A stretch of 11,767 nucleotides of DNA. Origin: Claveliimonas sp964652805. GTDB taxonomy: Bacteria; Bacillota; Clostridia; Lachnospirales; Lachnospiraceae. How positions within the stretch are numbered: position 1 is the stretch's first letter; each line of letters begins with the position of its first letter. Below, one piece after another: positions 6,818 to 11,767 of the stretch. Location: assembly GCA_964652805.1 (NCBI GenBank), contig CAZZBJ010000075.1, forward strand, positions 1-11,767, written 5' to 3'. The position numbers and the translations under genes are program-made. A model generated the notes under the pieces. That model was not told where the DNA came from. It searched no databases and saw nothing but the letters and a program-made list of their open reading frames with translations.

Positions 6818-7555
6818 ATGAAAATCTACAAAGCTACGGACTACCGCGACATGAGCCGCAAGGCGGCCAACATCATTTCCGCCCAGGTCATCATGAAGCC
6901 CGACTGCGTGCTGGGACTGGCCACAGGCTCCACTCCCATCGGCACCTACGAGCAGCTGGCGGAATGGTACAGGAAGGGGGATCTGGATTTCTCCACGGTG
7001 ACTACAGTCAACCTAGACGAGTACAAGGGACTCACAAAAGACAACGACCAGAGCTACTACTATTTCATGCACCGCCATCTTTTTGACCATGTAAATATCC
7101 TTCCGGAGAACACACATCTTCCGGACGGCACAGAGCCTGACAGCGATAAAGAGTGCGCCCGCTACGAAAAGCTGATCCAGTCTCTGGGCGGCGTGGATCT
7201 GCAGCTTCTGGGGCTTGGCCACAACGGACACATCGGCTTCAACGAGCCCGGTGCGGCCTTTGAGAAGGAGACCCACTGTGTGGACCTGCAGGAAAGCACC
7301 ATCGAGGCAAACAAGCGTTTCTTCGCCTCTGCCGATGATGTGCCCCGCCAGGCCTACACAATGGGCATCAAGACCATCATGCAGGCAAGAAAGATCCTTG
7401 TGGTGGTAAACGGCGAGGAGAAAGCAGATATCGTAAGAGACGCCTTTTGGGGGCCGGTCACTCCCGCAGTTCCGGCTTCTATCCTCCAGATGCACAACGA
7501 TGTGATTCTAGTAGCTGACGAGGCCGCCCTCTCAAAGATGCCAAAGCTGAAATAG
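6818..7555 (+). CDS. nagB: Glucosamine-6-phosphate deaminase
   Basis: NagB converts glucosamine-6-phosphate to fructose-6-phosphate and ammonia, feeding amino sugars into glycolysis. The 245-aa length is normal for the short Firmicute form. Visible motifs are LGLATGSTPIGTYEQL (phosphate-binding loop, residues 32-47), TVNLDEYKGL with the general base D67, and LGLGHNGHIGFNEP with N136, H138 and E143. The Asn where E. coli has Asp141 resembles Gram-positive NagB. The C-terminal ILVVVNGEEKADIV and FWGPVTPAVPASILQMH stretches complete the fold. The ATG at 6818 follows a strong AGGAGG 11 nt upstream; a longer reading from a TTG at 6800 would swallow that site and is unlikely. No nagA is adjacent, so the usual nagAB pairing is absent in this window. 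Confidence 0.96.
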   Translation: MKIYKATDYRDMSRKAANIISAQVIMKPDCVLGLATGSTPIGTYEQLAEWYRKGDLDFSTVTTVNLDEYKGLTKDNDQSYYYFMHRHLFDHVNILPENTHLPDGTEPDSDKECARYEKLIQSLGGVDLQLLGLGHNGHIGFNEPGAAFEKETHCVDLQESTIEANKRFFASADDVPRQAYTMGIKTIMQARKILVVVNGEEKADIVRDAFWGPVTPAVPASILQMHNDVILVADEAALSKMPKLK

Positions 7556-7593
7556 GAAGCCGGGCCGGACCGACCCGCGGCCCTCTGGCGCAC

Positions 7594-7656
7594 AAAAAAG
7601 CATGGACAGGAAGGATCTCGTAAAGCAGCTCTTCCGCTGTCCATGCTTTTCTTTTA
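7594..7656. terminator. Bidirectional-looking intrinsic terminator after nagB
   Basis: The arms AAAAGCATGGACAG (7596-7609) and CTGTCCATGCTTTT (7637-7650) pair perfectly over 14 bp, with further GAAG/CTTC pairing inside the loop. On the plus strand the stem ends in TTTTCTTTT; on the minus strand it ends in TTTTTTGTG. It can therefore stop nagB transcription and also transcription coming leftward from the small genes at 7752-8193. A GC-rich hairpin (GGGCC 7562-7566 with GGCCC 7579-7583) precedes it. Confidence 0.85.
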
Positions 7657-7751
7657 TCTCATTTTGTCTTATTTTGCCTCGCTTTTTTCCCGCTCTTTCA
7701 GGTCTTCGCCTGCGGCTCCTCGATCTGCCTGTAATACCTTCTCGGCGCCCA

Positions 7752-7913
7752 TCAGAATTCAATCCCCTGTCCCAGGGCATCCTTCAGATAGCTGGTGACA
7801 TCCTCCAGCTTCCGGATCATCTCCTGCTTCTCCTCCCAGGCTTCCCCTTTCATTTCCTTGTTCACAAGTGCGTTTTTTACGTGTTTCAATTCACGGATCA
7901 GTTCTTCTGTCAT
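7752..7913 (-). CDS. Small charged protein of unknown function (53 aa)
   Basis: From an ATG at 7913 the frame encodes MTEELIRELKHVKNALVNKE and then MKGEAWEEKQEMIRKLEDVT, ending SYLKDALGQGIEF. It is highly charged with no membrane segment and is predicted to be mostly helical, possibly a two-helix hairpin or short coiled coil. A strong AAGGAG lies 10 nt upstream of the start. The gene begins 19 nt after the stop of the 86-aa membrane protein gene, so the two are surely cotranscribed. I do not recognise the family. The clear ribosome binding site, operon position and downstream terminator at 7594-7656 make a real gene likely despite the small size. Confidence 0.75.
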   Translation of the reverse strand: MTEELIRELKHVKNALVNKEMKGEAWEEKQEMIRKLEDVTSYLKDALGQGIEF

Positions 7914-7932
7914 AACAGCGTCTCTCCTTCGC

Positions 7933-8193
7933 TCATCGTTTTTCCCGGGACGGAAGACCGTTGTCAGCCAGTCCCATTTCCCGCTTCAGCGGTTCATCGG
8001 GGATATCCTTTGCTTCGTCCATTCTCCTCCAGAAATGAACGAGGAGAAAGGCTGTCCGGCTTCCAAAACGGAGTCTTCCGATCTCTCCGTTCATCCCAAG
8101 GCTTTTTGTGCCAAGCCAGTATTCTGTGAGCATCCGGCACACCGCAACCAGCGCTGCCGCAAAAAGAATGATCAAAAGAATTTCTCTCGTCAT
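7933..8193 (-). CDS. Small single-pass membrane protein of unknown function (86 aa)
   Basis: The protein begins MTREILLIILFAAALVAVCR, a single hydrophobic segment (about residues 4-20). A basic, partly amphipathic cytoplasmic-type tail follows (EYWLGTKSLGMNGEIGRLRF, then HFWRRMDEAKDIPDEPLKRE). The open frame extends to 8253, but the ATG at 8193 is preceded by GGGAGG at 8 nt and sits downstream of the promoter at 8225-8253. A start at 8253 would fall inside the -35, so 8193 is chosen. Family not recognised. It is the first gene of a two-gene operon with the 53-aa protein. It resembles small membrane-anchored or accessory proteins in general layout only. Confidence 0.72.
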   Translation of the reverse strand: MTREILLIILFAAALVAVCRMLTEYWLGTKSLGMNGEIGRLRFGSRTAFLLVHFWRRMDEAKDIPDEPLKREMGLADNGLPSREKR

Positions 8194-8224
8194 AGCTCCC
8201 GCCTCCCTTCTTGTCTTTGCTATA

Positions 8225-8253
8225 ATTGTAGTTCCTTTTTCTGTGTTAGTCAA
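8225..8253 (-). promoter_or_regulatory. Promoter of the two small genes
   Basis: On the minus strand TTGACT (8253-8248) and TACAAT (8230-8225) are separated by exactly 17 bp, one mismatch each from consensus. The predicted start of transcription is near 8218, about 25 nt before the 86-aa gene. An AT-rich tract (about 8250-8300) immediately upstream could act as an UP element. Confidence 0.8.
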
Positions 8254-8359
8254 TTATTTATCTGATAATTATTGTTTTTATTTTTGTTTATTACACTCTT
8301 TTCTTCGTCACACTGATCTGCACCGGCATATTGCAGGATGCAGTTTTGTCTGAAAGTGT

Positions 8360-8365
8360 TATAAT
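8360..8365 (+). promoter_or_regulatory. Extended -10 promoter for the YczE-like gene
   Basis: A perfect TATAAT at 8360-8365 has TG one base upstream (TGTTATAAT). No good -35 lies at 17 bp, as often for extended -10 promoters. The leader of about 80 nt that follows contains a 6-bp inverted repeat (GCTGAC 8393-8398 with GTCAGC 8415-8420) of unknown meaning. Confidence 0.6.
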
Positions 8366-8451
8366 AGAGACGTCGGCAAAAGCGCGGCTTTGGCTGACAG
8401 ACATCCAGGCGCCCGTCAGCGGCGCTGTATTTTCAGAAAGGAATGACAACA

Positions 8452-9111
8452 TTGAACAGATTAACTATCTACATTCTGAAGCGCTATCTGCTCCTTCTTG
8501 CAGGCCTGGCCATCATGGCCTTCGGCGTGGCCTTCTCCATCAAAGCGAGCCTTGGCACTTCTCCCATATCAAGCGTACCCTATGTGGTCAGCCTTTTCTC
8601 TCCCCTGACTGTGGGGACAGCCACCATCGTCATGCACTGCTTCTTTATCCTCCTGCAGTTCCTGATCCTGCGGAGGAACTATCATCCTATCCAGCTCATG
8701 CAGCTCCCGGTAGCCTTTTTCTTCGGCTATCTGACTGATTTCGGCGTGTGGGCCGTGGAGGGCATCTCCTGCCATACATACCGGCAGCAGTGGTTCCTCT
8801 GCCTCATCGGTATCCTGCTGGTGGCTGCCGGCGTCAGCCTGGAGGTGAAGGCCGGCGTGGTAGTGCTGGCCGGAGAAGGGGTGGTGCTGGCTATCTGCAA
8901 GGCGATTCCCTCGCTCAAATTCGGCTACATGAAGGTGGGCTTTGACGTGACTCTCGTCATCGTCGCCTGTATCTTATCCATCAGCTTTACCGGCCGCCTT
9001 CAGGGCGTCCGGGAGGGAACCGTGGCCGCGGCCGTCATGGTGGGGCTCATCGCCAGGCAGTTCGGCAAGGTCCTGTCCGGATGGAAGCTGGAGGACGGGC
9101 AGAGTGCATAG
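8452..9111 (+). CDS. YczE/YyaS/YitT-family integral membrane protein
   Basis: This polytopic membrane protein (219 aa from the chosen start) has about five to six hydrophobic segments: YLLLLAGLAIMAFGVAFSI, then TIVMHCFFILLQFLIL, QLPVAFFFGYLTDFGVW, WFLCLIGILLVAAGVSLEV and VTLVIVACILSISF. The ASLGTSPISSVPYVVSL stretch near the N-terminus and the glycine-rich AGVVVLAGEGVVLAI are typical of the YczE/YyaS group (COG2364). The molecular function of this family is not established; a transporter-like role is often guessed. An ATG at 8443 is in frame but directly abuts the AGAAAGGA ribosome binding site. The TTG at 8452, 9 nt after that site, is therefore the likelier start. It has its own extended -10 promoter. 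No clear terminator follows before the next promoter. Confidence 0.82.
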   Translation: MNRLTIYILKRYLLLLAGLAIMAFGVAFSIKASLGTSPISSVPYVVSLFSPLTVGTATIVMHCFFILLQFLILRRNYHPIQLMQLPVAFFFGYLTDFGVWAVEGISCHTYRQQWFLCLIGILLVAAGVSLEVKAGVVVLAGEGVVLAICKAIPSLKFGYMKVGFDVTLVIVACILSISFTGRLQGVREGTVAAAVMVGLIARQFGKVLSGWKLEDGQSA

Positions 9112-9156
9112 AAGGGCAACCGGACAGAGAATGGGCACAGTATGTAAAGGTTTTTA

Positions 9157-9185
9157 TGGACGGATTTTGGCGAAAAATGTATAAT
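9157..9185 (+). promoter_or_regulatory. Promoter of the zinc-ribbon/YARHG gene
   Basis: TGGACG (9157-9162) and a perfect TATAAT (9180-9185) are separated by 17 bp. Transcription should begin near 9192, giving a leader of about 53 nt before the ATG at 9245. Confidence 0.65.
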
Positions 9186-9244
9186 CAAAGTATCTTTACC
9201 AGGACACTTCCATTGAAGAAAATGATGAAAGGATGGATACTGCC

Positions 9245-10261
9245 ATGAAATGCCCTTACTGCAGTCAAGAGACTCCCGACGACTCCACCTTCTGCGCCGA
9301 GTGCGGCGAGAAGCTGAATGACACACCCCTGGACCCTTCCCTCGATTTTCCGGAGGATCCGGACGAGCAGAAAGCCCGGAAAAAGAAAAAGACGCCCCTG
9401 CTCATTGCGGCCGCCGCAGCGGTGCTGGTGCTCGCCGTAGCCGGAGCTGTATTTTTCTTCATACGCACTCCCGGGGACGACTCCTCCAAAGACGGCCAGA
9501 CCGCAAAGACAGAAGATGCTGCGGAACATGACACGGAAACCGGAGACGAGGCTGAGTCAGAGACAGAGGCTCCGGCAGATCCATCTGACGCAGATTTCAA
9601 CCTGACCACCGGAGGCCAGCTCCGCCTGGAGGGGTATGTCAGGAGCGCAGCGGGGAACCAGAAGCTCCTCCGCTGGGATGACGGGTTTTCCTTTTACGGG
9701 AGAAATTCGGATGGGACGGAGGTCCTTCTGGAGGATATAGACAGAGCCTCCATCGACGACTCCCTGCTCCCGGATGGCATGCTGGATGAGCTCAGCTCCA
9801 ACCAGAAGGTCCGGGTTGACGGGCAGCTGTACATTGACAGCGGCGAGCTGTACATCATGCCCTATGAGATTTTCGACGGGGACGGGAAGGATCTGATCAC
9901 AGCTTACGAGAAGAGCCAGATGGAAGCCGAAGACGACTCTGCCTCCTCTTCTATTTCTGCCAGCGGCGGTTACATTCTTCCACAGAGCAGCGCCCGGCTT
10001 CTCACGGAAAAGGACTTAAGCGGCCTGTCCCTGAAGGAGATCAACTATGCCAAAAATGAGATTTACGCGCGCCACGGACGGATGTTCCGTTCCCGGGAGC
10101 TTCAGGACTATTTCAACAGCCAGAGCTGGTACAGCGGGACTGTCTCCCCGGAGGACTTCAGCGAGTCTGTCCTGTCCGATGTAGAGAAGCAAAACGCGCA
10201 GTTCCTCTCCAGCGCGGAGTTTTCCATGGATCCGAACGGCTACCAGCTTGACGCAAACTGA
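9245..10261 (+). CDS. Zinc-ribbon membrane protein with extracytoplasmic YARHG domain
   Basis: This 338-aa protein has four parts. Residues 3-20 are a zinc ribbon (CPYC-x10-CAEC; C3, C6, C17, C20). Residues 46-49 are a basic stop (RKKKK), followed by one transmembrane helix at 51-73. Residues 76-115 are an acidic, low-complexity linker rich in D, E and T, followed by a beta-rich stretch (LRLEGYVRSA, KVRVDGQLYI). Residues 262-298 are a YARHG domain (INYAKNEIYARHGRMF, then RSRELQDYFNSQSWYSG). The layout predicts a zinc-binding cytoplasmic head and a C-terminal domain outside the membrane, possibly at the cell surface or bound to the wall. The function of YARHG domains is unknown. The longer start at 9233 abuts AAAGG; the ATG at 9245 is 11 nt after AAAGGA and begins MKCPYC as usual for such proteins. 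Confidence 0.85.
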   Translation: MKCPYCSQETPDDSTFCAECGEKLNDTPLDPSLDFPEDPDEQKARKKKKTPLLIAAAAAVLVLAVAGAVFFFIRTPGDDSSKDGQTAKTEDAAEHDTETGDEAESETEAPADPSDADFNLTTGGQLRLEGYVRSAAGNQKLLRWDDGFSFYGRNSDGTEVLLEDIDRASIDDSLLPDGMLDELSSNQKVRVDGQLYIDSGELYIMPYEIFDGDGKDLITAYEKSQMEAEDDSASSSISASGGYILPQSSARLLTEKDLSGLSLKEINYAKNEIYARHGRMFRSRELQDYFNSQSWYSGTVSPEDFSESVLSDVEKQNAQFLSSAEFSMDPNGYQLDAN

Positions 10262-10341
10262 GGCAAAAGACGCAACTCTCCTGCCAGTAGATTGCCTGCC
10301 GCGCCATACGGGGGTAAAATGGACGCAGGAGGTGTAAACAG

Positions 10342-10580
10342 ATGGACCAGATCAACAACGAAAAATCCGGGCAATTTCTCAGTGAGCTGCAAAAAGAAAA
10401 ATCCATGACGCAGAAGGAATTAGACGATAAGCTGTTTGTCTCGGATAAAACGGTCAGCAAATGAGAACGGGGTAACAGTATGCCAAATGTCACCGCTGCT
10501 CATTCCTATCGCCGACGTACCGGGGATAACTGTAACAGAGCTTTTGCAGGGAGAAAAAGCAGGCAAGGACCAATCATTGT
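10342..10580 (+). pseudogene. Disrupted XRE-family helix-turn-helix regulator
   Basis: A strong AGGAGG precedes an ATG at 10342. The frame reads MDQINNEKSGQFLSELQKEK and then SMTQKELDDKLFVSDKTVSK, the usual N-terminal helix-turn-helix of short XRE regulators. A TGA at 10462-10464 stands where the family has the conserved Trp of SKWERG. The same frame then continues ERGNSMPNV, and after an apparent 1-nt insertion near 10488-10492 the next frame continues SPLLIPIADVPGITVTELLQGE. Both the nonsense codon and the frameshift break the gene, so only a 40-aa peptide would be made. The preserved promoter-proximal half and ribosome binding site suggest recent decay. Confidence 0.85.
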
Positions 10581-10670
10581 ATGCAGATGAGACTGAAAAT
10601 CCTGCAGCAAATTCCCCGGACAGAGCCGGGATCGATTTTGTCTCCCAGGATATACCCGGATACACATGCA

Positions 10671-10925
10671 ATGAAAAGATACTAGTAATTCAAAGCAGCG
10701 GGAAAACACACGGCAACACAGCTCAGCTTGTAAACAGCTTTGTATTTCCGGATATTTGAACAGGCAGCTTCTTACTATCAATATGTATATGTTAATTATA
10801 TTGGCTTTCATGATAAGGGTATGCTTCTTGCCGGAGGCTGCGGTCATACGGACGGGAAGCCCCGGATTGATAAAACAAATCATCTAAAAGAAGCATATGA
10901 GTTTGGGAAAAAATATTTATCCTGA
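10671..10925 (+). pseudogene. Flavodoxin/NADPH-dependent FMN reductase-like remnant with internal deletion
   Basis: An N-terminal fragment (KILVIQSSGKTHGNTAQLVN, about 10676-10735) has the beta-strand and FMN phosphate-binding loop of flavodoxin-fold oxidoreductases. It ends in a TGA at 10757-10759. In another frame from about 10740, the C-terminal part of the same kind of protein appears: YVNYIGFHDKGMLLAGGCG, then an end with HLKEAYEFGKKYLS. Family members are about 180-200 aa; only some 25 plus 60 residues remain, so the middle, including the substrate-binding part, is gone. The start is also damaged: the ATG at 10671 reads only four codons (MKRY stop), implying a small indel just after it. 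No product is expected. Confidence 0.8.
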
Positions 10926-10955
10926 GTAAGCTCTCCCGCTTCGTTTTCTCGTTCA

Positions 10956-10983
10956 TTTGACCCGGACAAAAAACCGGGTCAAA
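10956..10983 (+). terminator. Hairpin before the heat-shock promoter, possible terminator
   Basis: The arms TTTGACCCGG (10956-10965) and CCGGGTCAAA (10974-10983) pair perfectly over 10 bp around an A-rich 8-nt loop. The following T-run is only four bases and offset (AATTTTG), so termination may be weak. It would insulate the Hsp20 unit from the decayed locus upstream. Confidence 0.5.
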
Positions 10984-11024
10984 AATTTTGTCAAAAAATG
11001 GGTTGCAAAAAAATATCAAAAAAA

Positions 11025-11051
11025 ATAGCACTCACCTCTTGACAGTGCTAA
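11025..11051. promoter_or_regulatory. CIRCE element (HrcA operator)
   Basis: ATAGCACTC (11025-11033), a 9-bp spacer and CAGTGCTAA (11043-11051) match the CIRCE consensus TTAGCACTC-N9-GAGTGCTAA, with one mismatch in each arm. The right arm overlaps the -35 of the promoter, so bound HrcA would block RNA polymerase. The C mismatch in the right arm is what completes the TTGACA. Confidence 0.9.
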
Positions 11052-11067
11052 CAATAAGTGTTATAGT
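11039..11067 (+). promoter_or_regulatory. Promoter of the hsp20 gene
   Basis: A perfect TTGACA (11039-11044), a 17-bp spacer and TATAGT (11062-11067) form a strong sigma-A promoter embedded in the CIRCE element. Transcription should begin near 11074, giving a leader of about 143 nt, long for this window. Confidence 0.88.
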
Positions 11068-11088
11068 ACAGATAGAACAAAGGAAAGG

Positions 11089-11216
11089 GGTTCAAAAAGG
11101 AGCAGCGCTCCGGAAGAACAAGAACGTTTCCGATGTTCAGGGAACACAACACCTCGGATTTCTCCGACAGTGCTAACGACTTACAACATATGATCTTTTG
11201 AAAGGAGATATGACTT
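11089..11216 (+). promoter_or_regulatory. Structured hsp20 leader with fourU thermometer-like hairpin
   Basis: Near the start codon, UUUU (11196-11199) can pair with AGGA of the Shine-Dalgarno (11203-11206) through two U-A and two U-G pairs around a GAA loop. The stem continues with AUC (11193-11195) on GAU (11207-11209) and, past a bulged G11192, with UAU (11089+100 to 11191) on AUG (11210-11212). Pairing of four U residues with AGGA is the defining feature of fourU RNA thermometers. Upstream hairpins are GGAGC/GCTCC (11099-11111) and TGTTC/GAACA (about 11134-11146). A second copy of GACAGTGCTAAC lies at 11166-11177. Structures were derived by hand without energy calculation. Confidence 0.45.
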
Positions 11217-11678
11217 ATGATGATGCCTGGTATTTTTGAAGAAAACTTATTTGATGACTGGATGGGCTTCCCATTCGACGATGATTTTGACAAATACTTC
11301 TTTGGAAAGAAGAACCCGTTATATGGAAAACATGCTAAAAATATGATGAAGACCGATGTAAAGGAGACCGATGACACCTACGAGGTAGACATTGACTTGC
11401 CTGGATTTAAGAAGGACGAGATCAATGCCAGGCTGGAGAACGGATACCTTACCATCTCCGCCGCCAAGTGCCTTGACAAGGACGAGAAGGATAAGAAAGG
11501 CAAATACATCCGCAAGGAGCGCTACGCAGGTGCCATGAGCAGAAGCTTCTATGTGGGCGAGGGCGTAACCCAGGATGAGATCAATGCCAAATATGAGGAC
11601 GGTATCCTGAAGCTGACTGTTCCGAAAAAGGACGCAAAGGCTGTTGAAAAGAATGACTACATTGCCATTGAAGGATAA
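11217..11678 (+). CDS. Hsp20/alpha-crystallin family small heat-shock protein
   Basis: This 153-aa ATP-independent holdase chaperone binds unfolding proteins in the cytoplasm. An N-terminal Phe/Asp-rich arm (MMMPGIFEENLFDDWMGFPF) precedes the alpha-crystallin domain at about residues 42-138. That domain includes VKETDDTYEVDIDLPGFKKD, NGYLTISAAK, and YEDGILKLTVPK, the signature near its end. The C-terminal extension carries an I-x-I motif (YIAIEG, I149 and I151) used for oligomer assembly. Three ATG codons in tandem start the gene; the first, at 11217, is 9 nt after GGAG (AAAGGAG). It stands alone with its own CIRCE-controlled promoter and downstream terminator. The length and motifs match the Gram-positive Hsp18/Hsp20 group. 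Confidence 0.96.
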   Translation: MMMPGIFEENLFDDWMGFPFDDDFDKYFFGKKNPLYGKHAKNMMKTDVKETDDTYEVDIDLPGFKKDEINARLENGYLTISAAKCLDKDEKDKKGKYIRKERYAGAMSRSFYVGEGVTQDEINAKYEDGILKLTVPKKDAKAVEKNDYIAIEG

Positions 11679-11683
11679 TTTCC

Positions 11684-11703
11684 CCGGAGGATCATTTCTC
11701 CGG
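11684..11703 (+). repeat. Hairpin just after hsp20
   Basis: CCGGAG (11684-11689) and CTCCGG (11698-11703) are exact complements around an 8-nt loop. No T-tract follows, so it is likely an mRNA 3'-end stabilising hairpin and not a terminator by itself. Confidence 0.55.
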
Positions 11704-11719
11704 AAATGGAATGGGGGAT

Positions 11720-11739
11720 GTCGGTTAATACCGATTTTT
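11720..11739 (+). terminator. Intrinsic terminator of hsp20
   Basis: TCGGT (11721-11725) and ACCGA (11730-11734) pair around a TAAT loop and are followed directly by five T residues (11735-11739). A G-T pair can extend the stem to 6 bp. The stem is short but the arrangement is standard. A further 5-bp hairpin (CCCTG 11743-11747 with CAGGG 11753-11757) follows at the window's end, with no gene visible there. Confidence 0.65.
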
Positions 11740-11767
11740 AACCCCTGAGAAACAGGGATGAGACGTT

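Noticed and set aside
10462..10464. The TGA in the XRE-like gene as a second selenocysteine codon.
   Set aside because: The family has a conserved Trp here (SKWERG), a TGG-to-TGA change explains it, and a frameshift about 25 nt further on shows the gene is decaying.
1..11767. CRISPR arrays, insertion sequences, prophage genes, rRNA or ordinary tRNA genes.
   Set aside because: No regularly spaced repeats, transposase or integrase motifs, or cloverleaf-like sequences were seen on either strand.

Overview
This window looks like chromosomal DNA from a selenoprotein-producing Clostridia/Lachnospiraceae-type Firmicute. That is an inference from four things: a sel operon with YedF and a selenocysteine-containing SelD, a CIRCE (HrcA) operator, sigma-A type TTGACA/TATAAT promoters with strong AGGAGG ribosome binding sites, and moderately GC-rich codon use. 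No tRNA, rRNA, CRISPR array or intact mobile element is visible.

Region 1 (1-5444, minus strand) is one selenium-metabolism operon read from right to left: promoter about 5416-5444, yedF, selD, selA, selB, then the N-terminal third of a LysR-type regulator cut by the window edge. SelD makes selenophosphate. SelA converts Ser-tRNA(Sec) to Sec-tRNA(Sec). SelB delivers the latter to in-frame UGA codons that have a SECIS hairpin. selD itself carries such a UGA (codon 16) followed by a near-ideal bacterial SECIS-like hairpin, so the pathway is needed to make its own selenium donor enzyme. selC is not in the window.

Region 2 (5495-7656, plus strand) starts from a divergent promoter. It holds a SAM-dependent methyltransferase, a short unidentified coding stretch, and nagB (glucosamine-6-phosphate deaminase), closed by a strong bidirectional-looking terminator.

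Region 3 (7752-8253, minus strand) is a two-gene mini-operon with a good promoter. It encodes a small membrane protein (86 aa) and a 53-aa charged soluble protein, neither of recognised function.

Region 4 (8360-10261, plus strand) holds a YczE/YitT-type membrane protein and a zinc-ribbon/transmembrane/YARHG-domain protein, each with its own promoter.

Region 5 (10342-10925) is a decayed locus: an XRE-type regulator with a nonsense codon and a frameshift, followed by a flavodoxin/NADPH-dependent FMN reductase-like gene that has lost its middle.

Region 6 (10956-11767) is a heat-shock unit encoding an Hsp20 small chaperone. Its promoter overlaps a CIRCE operator. Its leader of about 143 nt can fold four consecutive U residues onto the Shine-Dalgarno sequence, as in fourU RNA thermometers, so transcriptional and translational heat control may be layered.
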